Below are positions 1-7,948 of a DNA stretch of 28,834 nt, piece by piece. This DNA comes from JACQHC01 sp035559715 (GTDB lineage Bacteria; Gemmatimonadota; Gemmatimonadetes; Gemmatimonadales; GWC2-71-9): positions 1 through 28,834 of the forward strand of contig DATMAW010000027.1 in assembly GCA_035559715.1 (NCBI GenBank), in the 5' to 3' direction. The position numbers and the translations under genes were made by a program. The notes beneath the pieces are model-generated. The model did no database searches, was not told where the DNA came from, and worked only from the letters and a program-made list of their open reading frames with translations. Each line of letters starts with the position of its first letter. Within the stretch, counting starts at the first letter, position 1.

Positions 1-673
1 AGGAAAGACGAGAAGGGGCGAGCGGGGCCGCGGGCGGCCCGTGCAGCTCACTTGCTTCCGACGCCGTGGCAGGAATGCGCCGCATGGCGAGCCAGACGAC
101 AGCAACGGCCACGGCACCCGGAAGGGCTGCCCACGCAATCACCGCGCCGGGGCCCATCCCTGCCTGCGCGAGCAGCAGCGCTGCAATCAGCGGACCGACG
201 GTAGCGCCTGCGTGATCCATCGCGCGGTGAAACCCGAACGCCCGGCCGCGGATCTCCGGCGCCGCGGCGTCCGCAATCACGGCGTCTCGCGGCGGCGAGC
301 GCATTCCCTTCCCCAACCGATCCGCCGTGCGAAACGCCACCACGTGCCAGCCAGCCGTGGCAACCGCGATCAGCGGACGCGCGATCGCCGCCACGGCATA
401 CCCGAGAACCACGAGCGGCCGGCGCCAGCCCCGCCGATCCGACAGCCATCCCGCGTACAACCGGGCTCCCGCCGCCGCAGCATCCGAAAGTCCGTCCAGC
501 GCGCCCAGCGTCACCGCACCGCCACCTAGCCCGCCGGTCACGAACGCCGGCAGCAGCGGGTACACCATCTCACTTGCCAGATCGTTGAGGAATGAGACGG
601 CGCCGAGGGATTTTACGACGGGAGGGAGGCGGTGGGGCATGGAGATCGTCCCATCGGTGACGCCGTCCCTCAT
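1..673 (-). CDS. MFS transporter, C-terminus cut by window edge
   Basis: Partial major facilitator superfamily permease of the inner membrane, about 224 residues visible and open to the left edge. Reading the minus strand from the ATG at 673 gives an N-terminal segment containing FLNDLASEMVYPLLPAF, typical of the first helix of a drug or sugar efflux branch of MFS. Next comes a cytoplasmic loop with GWLSDRRGWRRPLVVLGY, which matches the family signature between helices 2 and 3 (G-x-L-x-D-R-x-G-R-R/K), then DRLGKGMRSPPRDAVIAD and helices rich in Ala, Gly and Val. The start overlaps the stop of the upstream DUF885 gene in an ATGA junction, which suggests translational coupling; an alternative ATG lies at 642. 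The substrate cannot be inferred. The second half, helices 7-12, lies outside the window. Confidence 0.85.
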   Translation of the reverse strand, partial: MRDGVTDGTISMPHRLPPVVKSLGAVSFLNDLASEMVYPLLPAFVTGGLGGGAVTLGALDGLSDAAAAGARLYAGWLSDRRGWRRPLVVLGYAVAAIARPLIAVATAGWHVVAFRTADRLGKGMRSPPRDAVIADAAAPEIRGRAFGFHRAMDHAGATVGPLIAALLLAQAGMGPGAVIAWAALPGAVAVAVVWLAMRRIPATASEASELHGPPAAPLAPSRLS

Positions 674-2286
674 GCCTCCAATCCCATCCCCCAGCGCATC
701 AGGCTCACCGGCAGGGTGCCGTACTGCATGACGGCATCGTGGAACTTTCGCAACGTGTACTCGGAACCCATCGCCGCCCGATAGGCTTCGCGCAGCAACC
801 GCAACTCGCGCCGCCCCACCGCGTAACACAGCTGATACGCGGGATACGCGCAGTAGCGCCGTACCTCGGCCTCGGCGTTCGTGCGATCGAAATGCACGCG
901 GTCCACCAGCAAATTCACGGCGTCGTCGAACGACATGCCGCGCGTGTGCAGTCCCACGTCCAGCACGATGCGCAGCGCCCGCCACAAGAGGTGCACGCGG
1001 CGGAAGAAGCACTCCTCCGGCGTGCGGTAGAACCCCTCCTCCTCCATCATCTCCTCGCAGTAGAGCGCCCATCCTTCGATGGTGAGCGCCGTACCCAGGA
1101 TGCGCCGCAGCGGCCGCTCCAGCGCCTGCGCCGTAAGGAAATGGAGATGATGGCCGGGGAAGCCTTCATGCAACGCCGTGGACGCGATCTCGTGGACGCA
1201 GTGATCGCGGAGCATCTGCTCGGCCGCTTCGGGCGGGAGACTCGGGTCGGGCGGCGTGACATAAAACCACCCGGTCCGGTCTGCGGACATCGCCCCGGGC
1301 GGCTGATACGCGGCGTACGGCATGAGCGGTTTGAGGAACGGCGGCGTCTCGATCACATCGCGCGGCCCTGTGGGAATCGCCGCCAATCCCCGCTCCGCCA
1401 CGAAAACCCGGGCCCGGTCCATTTCGGCGGCGTATGACGCCACGAGCTGGTCGGCAGGCGGATGCTCGTTGCGCAGTCGGTCCACAAGGGCCGGCCACGC
1501 GCTCGAGCCATTGAGCCGCCTGGCGAAGTCTCGCAACTCCGCGTCCAATTCCTCGGTGAGTGCCATGCCATAGCGCCACAGCTCGGGCGCCGTGCTGCCC
1601 AAGGCGTGCTCGTAGTGCAGGCGGAAATTGAACGCCTCTTCCCCGATGGCGAACGCCCCGTTGGCGTTCGGAAACAGGTCGCCGTCCAGGTATCGGCGGA
1701 AATCGGCCAGCGCCTCGCCCGCGCTCACCAGCGTCTGGTCGAACCTGGGATCGTCTGCCGGCCGCAGGTGTCGCCCGACTTCCTCGAGCACCTGTTGAGC
1801 CCCCGCGGCCACCCGCAGCGCCGTCTCGACGAACACACGTGGACATTCGCGCAGCGTCGCTCGCGCCCCTTCGAAAAAGGCCGGGAACTCCGCCAGCCGG
1901 CCAGCCGCCGCTCGCGCGCGATGCTCCAGCGGACGGTCTCGTCGCTCGAGCAGGAAGTACAACCCCTCGAGGGCGTGGTTGAGCCAGAACGCCGGATTGG
2001 TGACGTGGACTCGCTCAACGGAGAATCGGTGAATGGACACGCGGATCTCATTGAGCAATGCCGTGCGGTCGATCTCATCCTCCACCGATGCCACTTCCGC
2101 CCCCTCCACGGCCCCGGCCAGGGCTCGCAGGGCGGCCAGGTGTTGCCGCACGTCCTCCAGCGTATAGCGACCGAGCCGGTGGTCATGGTCCCTGACACCC
2201 GACGCCGTGGCATCCACGGGGTCCAGGTGCCAGCGGACGTCGAAATACGACGCCGACAGGTCCGCGAGACTAGCGGGCGGCGTCAA
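670..2286 (-). CDS. DUF885 family protein (putative metallopeptidase-like)
   Basis: Protein of about 538 residues matching the DUF885 family, found widely in bacteria and biochemically almost uncharacterised. Visible hallmarks are HEGFPGHHLHFL near residues 373-384 and EGWALYCEEM about 25 residues later, a His/Glu pairing that resembles a zinc-peptidase site and is conserved in the family. No signal peptide is obvious, so it is probably cytoplasmic. Start choice: an ATG at 2346 keeps the frame open but would overlap the upstream gene by 77 bases with a low-complexity N-terminus. A TTG at 2286 reduces the overlap to 17 bases and begins just before the first family-like sequence (SLADLSASYFDVRWHLDP), so I prefer it, without strong Shine-Dalgarno support. 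It sits between an isopropylmalate-synthase-like gene and an MFS transporter, probably in one transcript. Confidence 0.85.
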   Translation of the reverse strand: MTPPASLADLSASYFDVRWHLDPVDATASGVRDHDHRLGRYTLEDVRQHLAALRALAGAVEGAEVASVEDEIDRTALLNEIRVSIHRFSVERVHVTNPAFWLNHALEGLYFLLERRDRPLEHRARAAAGRLAEFPAFFEGARATLRECPRVFVETALRVAAGAQQVLEEVGRHLRPADDPRFDQTLVSAGEALADFRRYLDGDLFPNANGAFAIGEEAFNFRLHYEHALGSTAPELWRYGMALTEELDAELRDFARRLNGSSAWPALVDRLRNEHPPADQLVASYAAEMDRARVFVAERGLAAIPTGPRDVIETPPFLKPLMPYAAYQPPGAMSADRTGWFYVTPPDPSLPPEAAEQMLRDHCVHEIASTALHEGFPGHHLHFLTAQALERPLRRILGTALTIEGWALYCEEMMEEEGFYRTPEECFFRRVHLLWRALRIVLDVGLHTRGMSFDDAVNLLVDRVHFDRTNAEAEVRRYCAYPAYQLCYAVGRRELRLLREAYRAAMGSEYTLRKFHDAVMQYGTLPVSLMRWGMGLEA

Positions 2287-3535
2287 CCGGGGCCCCAGGG
2301 GTGTGGCCGAGGACCTCGGCCGCCAAACGGTGGCACTCCGCGTCATTCAACACGCGATCCGCGCGCTTGGCGGCCGCGAAGAGATGATCGCACAACGCGC
2401 TGTTCGAGGCGTCGTAGCCATGTTCCTCAAGCCAGCAGCGTACGTTCGACAATCCCGACACGGGGCTGATCTCGATCCGCTGCTTCAAGCCGAACACGCC
2501 GGCGGGTACGCTGGAGTACACCCGGTCCGCAAGCCAGGCGTCGCCCTTCTTCCGCGCCTTGATGATCGCAGCCGCGTGGACGCCCGTACCGGTGCGGAAC
2601 GCGTCGTCCCCCATGACCGGATAGTTGGGAGGGAGCGGCACCCCGATCGTCTCCGCGGCGAGCCGGCAATAGTCTCGCAGGCGGGACACGTCGTGCCGGT
2701 GGGCGCCCAGCAGGTACAGATTCACGATCAACAGGTCCATCTCCGCGTTCCCCACGCGCTCGCCGATCCCCAGCGCCGTGGCGTGCACGCGGTCCACGCC
2801 GGCCTCGATCGCCGCCAGACAATTGATCAGCCCCATGCCGCGGTCCCGATGTCCATGCCAGTCGATCTTAACGGCCTCACCGGAAGGGATCACAATCTCT
2901 TCTTTGACGAACCGTACCAGATTTTTCACGCCCACGGGCGTCGCGTGGCCGACCGTGTCCGCCAGGCAGATGCGGCGCGCACCCCAGCGGATCGCATTGC
3001 CGTACAGCGCCTTCAACGTCTCCGGCCGGGCGCGGGTCGTGTCTTCGGTCACATACATCACCGGCAGGCCCTCCCGCACGGCAAACGTGACCGCTTCCTC
3101 GCTGGCCCGCAGCATGCGATCGAGGGTCCAGTCCTCGGCGTACTGGCGAATCGGCGAGGAGCCGATGAACGTGGCAGCCTCGATCGGAATACCGACTTCC
3201 TGAGAGATTCGCACAACCGGCTCTACGTCCGCGATCACCGTGCGCGCCGCGCAGTTAGGCTGGATGGGCAGTCGCGACTGGACGATCTCCCGCGCGAGCG
3301 CGCGGACCGACTCCTGGACGCGGGCCCCGGCGCCGGGCAGGCCGATGTCCGCCGCGGCAATACCGAGATCAGCCATCAGATGTAGGAGGCGGGTCTTGAC
3401 GTCTATCGCGGGATCAATGGCCGAGGGCGATTGGAGTCCATCGCGCAACGTCTCGTCGTTGAGATCCACCTGCACCCGAGACCAGTCGAACCCATCCTGG
3501 GCGTTCCAATCGTGGATCAGCGAGGCGTCGTCCAT
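2270..3535 (-). CDS. 2-isopropylmalate synthase-like enzyme (HMGL/DRE-TIM family)
   Basis: 421-residue DRE-TIM metallolyase of the LeuA/homocitrate synthase group, which condenses acetyl-CoA with a 2-oxo acid. Catalytic features visible: DETLRDG at 27-33 (catalytic Arg and metal Asp), DWHGHRDRG near 225-233 (HxH metal ligands) and GIGERVGN near 256-263, matching the GERAGN loop of LeuA. A linker subdomain follows (TGTGVHAA, then SGLSNVRCWLEEHG). Canonical LeuA is about 510 residues and ends in a leucine-binding regulatory domain; that domain is absent here, so feedback control by leucine is unlikely. Substrate specificity (isopropylmalate, citramalate, homocitrate) is not resolved. I chose the ATG at 3535; upstream in-frame starts to 3625 add Pro/Ser-rich sequence without homology. 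No other leucine gene is adjacent. Confidence 0.85.
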   Translation of the reverse strand: MDDASLIHDWNAQDGFDWSRVQVDLNDETLRDGLQSPSAIDPAIDVKTRLLHLMADLGIAAADIGLPGAGARVQESVRALAREIVQSRLPIQPNCAARTVIADVEPVVRISQEVGIPIEAATFIGSSPIRQYAEDWTLDRMLRASEEAVTFAVREGLPVMYVTEDTTRARPETLKALYGNAIRWGARRICLADTVGHATPVGVKNLVRFVKEEIVIPSGEAVKIDWHGHRDRGMGLINCLAAIEAGVDRVHATALGIGERVGNAEMDLLIVNLYLLGAHRHDVSRLRDYCRLAAETIGVPLPPNYPVMGDDAFRTGTGVHAAAIIKARKKGDAWLADRVYSSVPAGVFGLKQRIEISPVSGLSNVRCWLEEHGYDASNSALCDHLFAAAKRADRVLNDAECHRLAAEVLGHTPGAPVDAAR

Positions 3536-3634
3536 AGCCGAAACTGGACGGGAGTCCGGCAGAGAGTCAAGCCGAGTGAGGCGATGATCGGGGTTGGCGG
3601 GCGATGACGTGCGAGGTGGCAGCACCGCCTCCGT

Positions 3635-4630
3635 TCATGGCGCCGGCGCCACTTCGTCCGCCGTCGCCACCATGTTGTGGAGCGTCAGTCCCTCCAGCGT
3701 CACACCGTCCCCGATGAGCGAGTGCCGCACGTCGCAATTCACGAGCCTGGCACCCCTCCCGACGATCGCATCTCGCACGGCCCCGCCGGCAATGGATGCG
3801 CCCGGCTCGATCGTCACGTTGGGTCCGATTGCGCAGCGCTCGAGCGTGGCACCGGGCTCCACCCGTACCGGGTCCACGATCGTCACGCCTGCCCGCGCCG
3901 CAGGTGCCTGCGCCCGACCGTGCTGGAGCAGGTGCAGGTTCGTCTGCAGCACGGTTTCGACCTTGCCGCAGTCATACCACCCGCCCACTTCCGCCGTCAG
4001 GATCTTCCGCCCGCGGTCAATCATGTACTGAAAGGCATCGGTGAGAAACCACTCGCCCATGTGCTGGGGTCGGGCGAGGGTCCACTCGATCCCCTCGAAC
4101 AGCGCGCGCCAATCAGCGATGTAGTACAGGCCGATGTTGGCCAGCCGAGAGACGGGCTCGCGGGGCTTCTCGACGATACGCGTCATGTACCCGTCTCGGT
4201 CGGTCACCACCACGCCGAAGCGCTGGTAGTCCTCCACTTCCTTGGCCCAGATGATCCCGTCCGCCCGCACGCGGTTGACCAGCGACAGGTCGGCGTCGAA
4301 CAGCGTGTCCACGAAGATGATGAGGACCGGGCCCTGCACGTGCTCCCGCGCGAGCCCCACCGCGCCCGCCGTGCCGTCCTGCACCTTCTGCTCGATGAAC
4401 CGCGCCGGGTACTTGTAGTTCGCGCGAACGTAGCCCTCGACCTTGTCCTTCAGGTGCCCCGTGATGAAGATCAGCTCCTCCACGTCGAGCCCGGAGAGCT
4501 GGTCCATCACGTAGTCCATGACCGGCCGCCCGGCCACGCGGATCAGCGGCTTGGGCACGTGCTTCGTGAGTGGAAGCAGGCGCGTCCCCTTCCCGGCAAG
4601 CGGGATGATGACCTTCATGGGCGCCGTCAC
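3635..4630 (-). CDS. Sugar-nucleotide transferase with left-handed beta-helix tail
   Basis: 331-residue NTP_transferase-family enzyme, related to glucose-1-phosphate thymidylyl/uridylyltransferases, which make NDP-sugars from NTP and sugar-1-phosphate. The N-terminus carries MKVIIPLAGKGTRLLPLT, the glycine-rich nucleotide-binding signature, followed by KHVPKPLIRVAGRPVMDYV. The metal-binding Asp appears in LIIFVDTLFDAD, where the usual GD is VD. VEKP and a C-terminal run of hexapeptide-like repeats (VTIEPGASIAGGAVRDAIVG) indicate a short left-handed beta-helix, as in archaeal-type RmlA/GlmU-like proteins. The start is GTG 4630 or ATG 4618; the ATG falls exactly on the conserved MKVIIPLAG. It lies 15 bases downstream of a phosphomannose-isomerase-type cupin, consistent with activated-sugar synthesis for cell-surface polysaccharide. 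The exact sugar is unknown. Confidence 0.85.
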   Translation of the reverse strand: MTAPMKVIIPLAGKGTRLLPLTKHVPKPLIRVAGRPVMDYVMDQLSGLDVEELIFITGHLKDKVEGYVRANYKYPARFIEQKVQDGTAGAVGLAREHVQGPVLIIFVDTLFDADLSLVNRVRADGIIWAKEVEDYQRFGVVVTDRDGYMTRIVEKPREPVSRLANIGLYYIADWRALFEGIEWTLARPQHMGEWFLTDAFQYMIDRGRKILTAEVGGWYDCGKVETVLQTNLHLLQHGRAQAPAARAGVTIVDPVRVEPGATLERCAIGPNVTIEPGASIAGGAVRDAIVGRGARLVNCDVRHSLIGDGVTLEGLTLHNMVATADEVAPAP

Positions 4631-4645
4631 TTCTGCCGCCCCACC

Positions 4646-5020
4646 TCACGCCCGGCCATACCGATCCTCCACCCGCACCACGTCCTCCACTTCGGGCGTC
4701 GAGGCCTCCAGCAGGTCCGCCGCCGTCACGGCTTCCATCTGGTGGATGGTGGGCGGCGCGATGTGATAGCTCTCCCCCTCGCGCATCCGCCGTTCGATGA
4801 GCCTGCCACCCTCCTGTACACGGAAGATGATCTCGCCGCGCAGCACGTGAATCGTCTCGTCCTTCTTGCGGTGATACTGGAGGCTCAGCACGTGGCCCGG
4901 CTCGATATGCAGGATCTTCCCCACGTATCGGTCGGTTCGGGCCCAGACGAGCTCGTAGCCCCAGGGCTTGGACACGCGGTACGGGACGGTGGCGCTGGCG
5001 GCTGCTGGATGTTCAGGCAT
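4646..5020 (-). CDS. Cupin protein, type II phosphomannose isomerase-like
   Basis: 124-residue single-domain cupin resembling the C-terminal isomerase domain of type II phosphomannose isomerase/GDP-mannose pyrophosphorylase proteins. The signature PWGYELVWA near residue 20 is followed by the metal-binding cupin motif in LSLQYHRKKDETIHVLRGE, with His and Glu ligands, and a second His in APPTIHQMEAV. In the full-length family this domain interconverts mannose-6-phosphate and fructose-6-phosphate. As a stand-alone cupin it may be the isomerase or only a sugar-binding relative. It is 15 bases upstream of a nucleotidyltransferase gene, so the pair resembles a split version of the bifunctional enzyme. 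The ATG at 5020 is the only sensible start. The 42 bases to the kinase stop upstream show no terminator. Confidence 0.82.
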   Translation of the reverse strand: MPEHPAAASATVPYRVSKPWGYELVWARTDRYVGKILHIEPGHVLSLQYHRKKDETIHVLRGEIIFRVQEGGRLIERRMREGESYHIAPPTIHQMEAVTAADLLEASTPEVEDVVRVEDRYGRA

Positions 5021-5062
5021 CGGGCGACGAGTAAAGTGGGAGCAAACCTAACGACAGAACCG

Positions 5063-7174
5063 TCACGCCGCCGACGCGGCGGCCGGTTCCTCGACTCGAA
5101 CCTCTTCCAGCGCGCGGTGCAGGTCCGAGGCCGACTGCCACCGTTCCTCTCGCTTCTTCGCCAGCGCCTTGAGGATCACGCGGGACAGAGCCTCCGGAAC
5201 CTCGGGATTCAGACGGCGCGGATCCTCGGGCTGTTCTCCGAGGTGCTTCGCCATCAGTGCCATCAGGGTGGGGGCCTCGAAGACATTTCGACCCGTGACG
5301 CATTCGTAGAGCACTGCGCCGGCCGAATAGAGGTCCGCGCGGGGATCCACGGCTTCGCCCATGAGCTGCTCCGGAGCCATGTACTCCGGTGTGCCGATTG
5401 CGGTGCCGGCCTGCGTCAGCCCCTCGCCCAGCTTAGTGCCTTCGGTGTGGCGCGCGATCCCGAAGTCCATGACCTTGAGAAAGCCGGTCGGATCCACGAC
5501 GACGTTCTGCGGCTTGATATCGCGGTGCACCACGCCCTGCTCGTGCGCCACTTCGAGCGCGCGGCACAGCTGCTTGCCGACCGTGAGTGTCACGCTCGTG
5601 GGCAGACGACCACGTTTGCGAATGAGGTCCTTGAGACTGGCGCCTTCCACGTACTCCATGGTGATGTAGTACACGCCGTTCACTTCACCCAGGTCGTGGG
5701 TCCGCACGACGTTGCGGTGGGTGATCCGACGCGCCAGACGGATCTCTTGCTTGAACCGCTCCAGGCTGCTCGCGTCTGCCGCGATCGCTTCCGGCTTGAG
5801 CGTCTTGATGGCCACCACGTCGTCCAGCTCCCGATCGTGCGCGCGGTACACCACGCCCATGCCCCCGGCACCCAGCACTTTCTTGATCTCGTAGCGGCCG
5901 GCGAGCACGCTGCCGACCTCCAGCATTTCCGCTCCCCGCACGGCAACGCGGGCCGTGGCCCCCGCCTGCGGCGCCCCACGCGTGACCTGGGCCACCTGGT
6001 CCGGCGTCAGTGCCACGGTCTGGCCACCACCGGCGCTGAGGAACTCGACCAGCTCCTGTTTCTCCCTCAACTCCCGCATCATGCGCCGAAACGCACCCGC
6101 CAGCTCGCCGATCTCGTCGTTCGAGCGTACCTCAATGGGGACGTCGTAGCGTCCTTCGGCCACTTCTCGCGTGGCCTGCACCAGACGGCGAACGGGCCGT
6201 GAAATCCCTCCGGCCACAACGAGCGACGACAACACCGCCAGCGCGAGACCCACGGCGAATGCGCGGATAATCGTGGTGCGCAGTTGCTCGAAGGCCGCCA
6301 GTTCCATGTCCCTCGACCGCAACCCAACGTACCCGGCAACGGGATACCCCGCCGCCGTTGTGAGCGGTCCCACCGTTCCCACCAGCGTCTCGTTCCCGAT
6401 GCGCCATCGGACACCCACTTCTGTCGTGTCCGTCAACGCCGCGCCCCAATCTCCCGCCTCGCCCATGGCACCTCGGAGATCGCTGATCGGCAGCGTTGAC
6501 ACGGTGGGCACGGGCTGCCCCAACGTGTCGAGCACGAAGAAGAGGACCTCGGATGCGGTATTCTGCTCCAGGTGGGCCACAAACGCGCTGTCAATCGGTA
6601 CAGCCGCCACGAGGACGCCGTAGACGGTCGTCCCACCGGGGCTCACGATCGGCACGCCGACCGCCTGAAACAGGCGATCGTCTTCCACCGCGCCATCGGC
6701 CCCGGGCTCGATCCACGCACCCGCCGCGGGTTGCCCTTGTTGCAGCGGCAGGCCCACCAGGGCCCCCTCCCCGAGCGCGTCCCCTGACTGGTCCCGAAAC
6801 TCGGTGTGCGCCCGCAGAATGCCGGCGTCATCGGTGATCAGGGCCCACTCCGCCCCCACCTGGGCCCTGAATTCGTCCGCCTGATCGAGGAGGTTGGCCC
6901 GATTGTCCTGCCTCAGGGCCTCGCTGATGCGCGCAACGTAATCGGGCACCTGGGCCACGACACGAGCGCTCTGGAGCAGTGCCTGGCTCCGCCCCGCCAG
7001 TGCGTCGTTGATCGCCGACCGGGTGGCGGCGAGCCCTCGGGCAATGGACTCGTCGGCCACGCGGTCAGCCCGCTGCTTGGTGATGAGCAGCGATCCCCCG
7101 AGCACCGCCACGACGACGGTCGCAGCGGACAGGAAGATCTTGGCGCCAAGCCCCGAGATCGGGATGCCCCTAAT
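5063..7174 (-). CDS. Membrane sensor Ser/Thr protein kinase (Cache-like, HAMP, kinase)
   Basis: Hanks-type Ser/Thr kinase with the layout of a sensor histidine kinase. An N-terminal membrane helix precedes a roughly 230-residue periplasmic Cache-like domain (LITDDAGILRAHTEF; VYGVLVAAVPID), then a second helix (IRAFAVGLALAVLSSLVVAG), a HAMP linker (ISRPVRRLVQATREVAEGRY) and a C-terminal kinase. The kinase has GAGGMGVVY, the VAIK lysine, HRDIKPQN, DFG and GTPEYMAPEQ, so it should be active. Most bacterial PknB-type kinases have the reverse order. Start: the first conventional codon, GTG 7111, would cut the first helix. In-frame sequence up to 7174 completes it (GLGAKIFLSAATVVVAVLGG) but has no ATG, GTG or TTG. 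An ATT at 7174, one base into the upstream stop, lies 4 bases after GGGAGG. I use that start tentatively. Confidence 0.88.
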   Translation of the reverse strand: MRGIPISGLGAKIFLSAATVVVAVLGGSLLITKQRADRVADESIARGLAATRSAINDALAGRSQALLQSARVVAQVPDYVARISEALRQDNRANLLDQADEFRAQVGAEWALITDDAGILRAHTEFRDQSGDALGEGALVGLPLQQGQPAAGAWIEPGADGAVEDDRLFQAVGVPIVSPGGTTVYGVLVAAVPIDSAFVAHLEQNTASEVLFFVLDTLGQPVPTVSTLPISDLRGAMGEAGDWGAALTDTTEVGVRWRIGNETLVGTVGPLTTAAGYPVAGYVGLRSRDMELAAFEQLRTTIIRAFAVGLALAVLSSLVVAGGISRPVRRLVQATREVAEGRYDVPIEVRSNDEIGELAGAFRRMMRELREKQELVEFLSAGGGQTVALTPDQVAQVTRGAPQAGATARVAVRGAEMLEVGSVLAGRYEIKKVLGAGGMGVVYRAHDRELDDVVAIKTLKPEAIAADASSLERFKQEIRLARRITHRNVVRTHDLGEVNGVYYITMEYVEGASLKDLIRKRGRLPTSVTLTVGKQLCRALEVAHEQGVVHRDIKPQNVVVDPTGFLKVMDFGIARHTEGTKLGEGLTQAGTAIGTPEYMAPEQLMGEAVDPRADLYSAGAVLYECVTGRNVFEAPTLMALMAKHLGEQPEDPRRLNPEVPEALSRVILKALAKKREERWQSASDLHRALEEVRVEEPAAASAA

Positions 7175-7883
7175 AGCGCCTCCCGCCCCGCGCGTACGGC
7201 TGTCCGAACTTGTTCAGGTGCTGGACGAACTTGTAGCCGCGGGCATCGAGCCTGACTTCGAGCCGCTGCGCGCCCCCGGGACCGACGCGCAGGGGCTGCG
7301 GCGCAAACGGCGCCGCCCGTTCGTGCCACGCATGGAGCACGTAGTCGCCGGGTGGAACCGCCGGAATCGCGAACGAGCCATCGGCCGCGGGCTGCGTGTA
7401 CCACGGAGCGTCTCGCACGATCACGAAGGCGCTCATTTGCGCATGCACGTTGCAGTACACGCGCGCGACACCCGGCCGCGCGAACGTGTGGGACTTCACC
7501 TGCCCCCGCCCGTACAGTCCCAGGTCGAACTGCGCCTCTTCCGAGAGCGAGAAGACATTGTGATCGAAGGCATCGCTGTTGGGGAACGACACGGTGCTGC
7601 CCACCGGAACCACGGTCACTCTGGGCCTGAACTCCTTGTTCGCCGTAACGACCTGTGCCTGCACGGGCCTGACAGGAGGGGAGGCGGCTGCCGGCTGGAG
7701 CCACACGGCGGCGTTCCCCACGTCCTGCGCGGGTTTGTCGCCGCGCTCGAGCACCACCACCCTTCCGGACACGGCTGTCTGCCCCTCTGCGAGCACAACC
7801 CGAACCGTGGCGAGAACGGCGACGATCAACGCGACCCGGCGGGAAGGGCCTGGGCGTGTTAGGCTAGTAGGTGAGATCAACAT
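7170..7883 (-). CDS. Periplasmic cupredoxin (methylamine-utilisation-protein-like)
   Basis: 237-residue exported plastocyanin-like protein. An N-terminal hydrophobic segment (VALIVAVLATVRVVLA) is a signal peptide after a basic stretch. The type 1 copper ligands are all visible: His in DHNVF at about 108 and the cluster Cys144, His147, Met150 in YCNVHAQM. A further segment with GSFAIPAVPPGDYVLHAWHE resembles the regulatory-like beta-sandwich often fused in proteins annotated as methylamine utilisation protein. It could carry electrons or sense copper or redox state in the periplasm. Its TAG stop overlaps the proposed start of the sensor kinase, so the two are probably co-translated. A divergent outer-membrane protein starts 65 bases upstream. 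No methylamine dehydrogenase gene is nearby, so a role in methylamine oxidation is not supported. Confidence 0.88.
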   Translation of the reverse strand: MLISPTSLTRPGPSRRVALIVAVLATVRVVLAEGQTAVSGRVVVLERGDKPAQDVGNAAVWLQPAAASPPVRPVQAQVVTANKEFRPRVTVVPVGSTVSFPNSDAFDHNVFSLSEEAQFDLGLYGRGQVKSHTFARPGVARVYCNVHAQMSAFVIVRDAPWYTQPAADGSFAIPAVPPGDYVLHAWHERAAPFAPQPLRVGPGGAQRLEVRLDARGYKFVQHLNKFGQPYARGGRRY

Positions 7884-7948
7884 GCCGCACTCAGGTTACC
7901 CGTTTTCGGAGAACCCGTCAACGAGACTCTCGCAGCGGAGCTAACTCC
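7884..7948. promoter_or_regulatory. Divergent intergenic region, cupredoxin / outer-membrane protein
   Basis: 65 bases separate the start codons of two divergent genes, so promoters for both directions must lie here or inside the genes. On the plus side GGAG at 7937-7940 is a good ribosome binding site 8 bases before ATG 7949. I see no convincing -35/-10 pair or long palindrome. Confidence 0.5.

Noticed and set aside
1462..3385. Long plus-strand frames opposite the DUF885 and LeuA-like genes
   Set aside because: Shadow frames; the minus strand encodes clear enzyme motifs across the same bases.
3677..6202. Very long plus-strand open frame (841 codons)
   Set aside because: It is antisense to the nucleotidyltransferase, cupin and kinase genes, is rich in His/Arg/Asp as expected from GC-rich antisense codons, and has no recognisable domain.
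7170..7883. Methylamine oxidation gene cluster
   Set aside because: Only the cupredoxin resembles a methylamine-utilisation protein; no dehydrogenase subunits or maturation genes are present.
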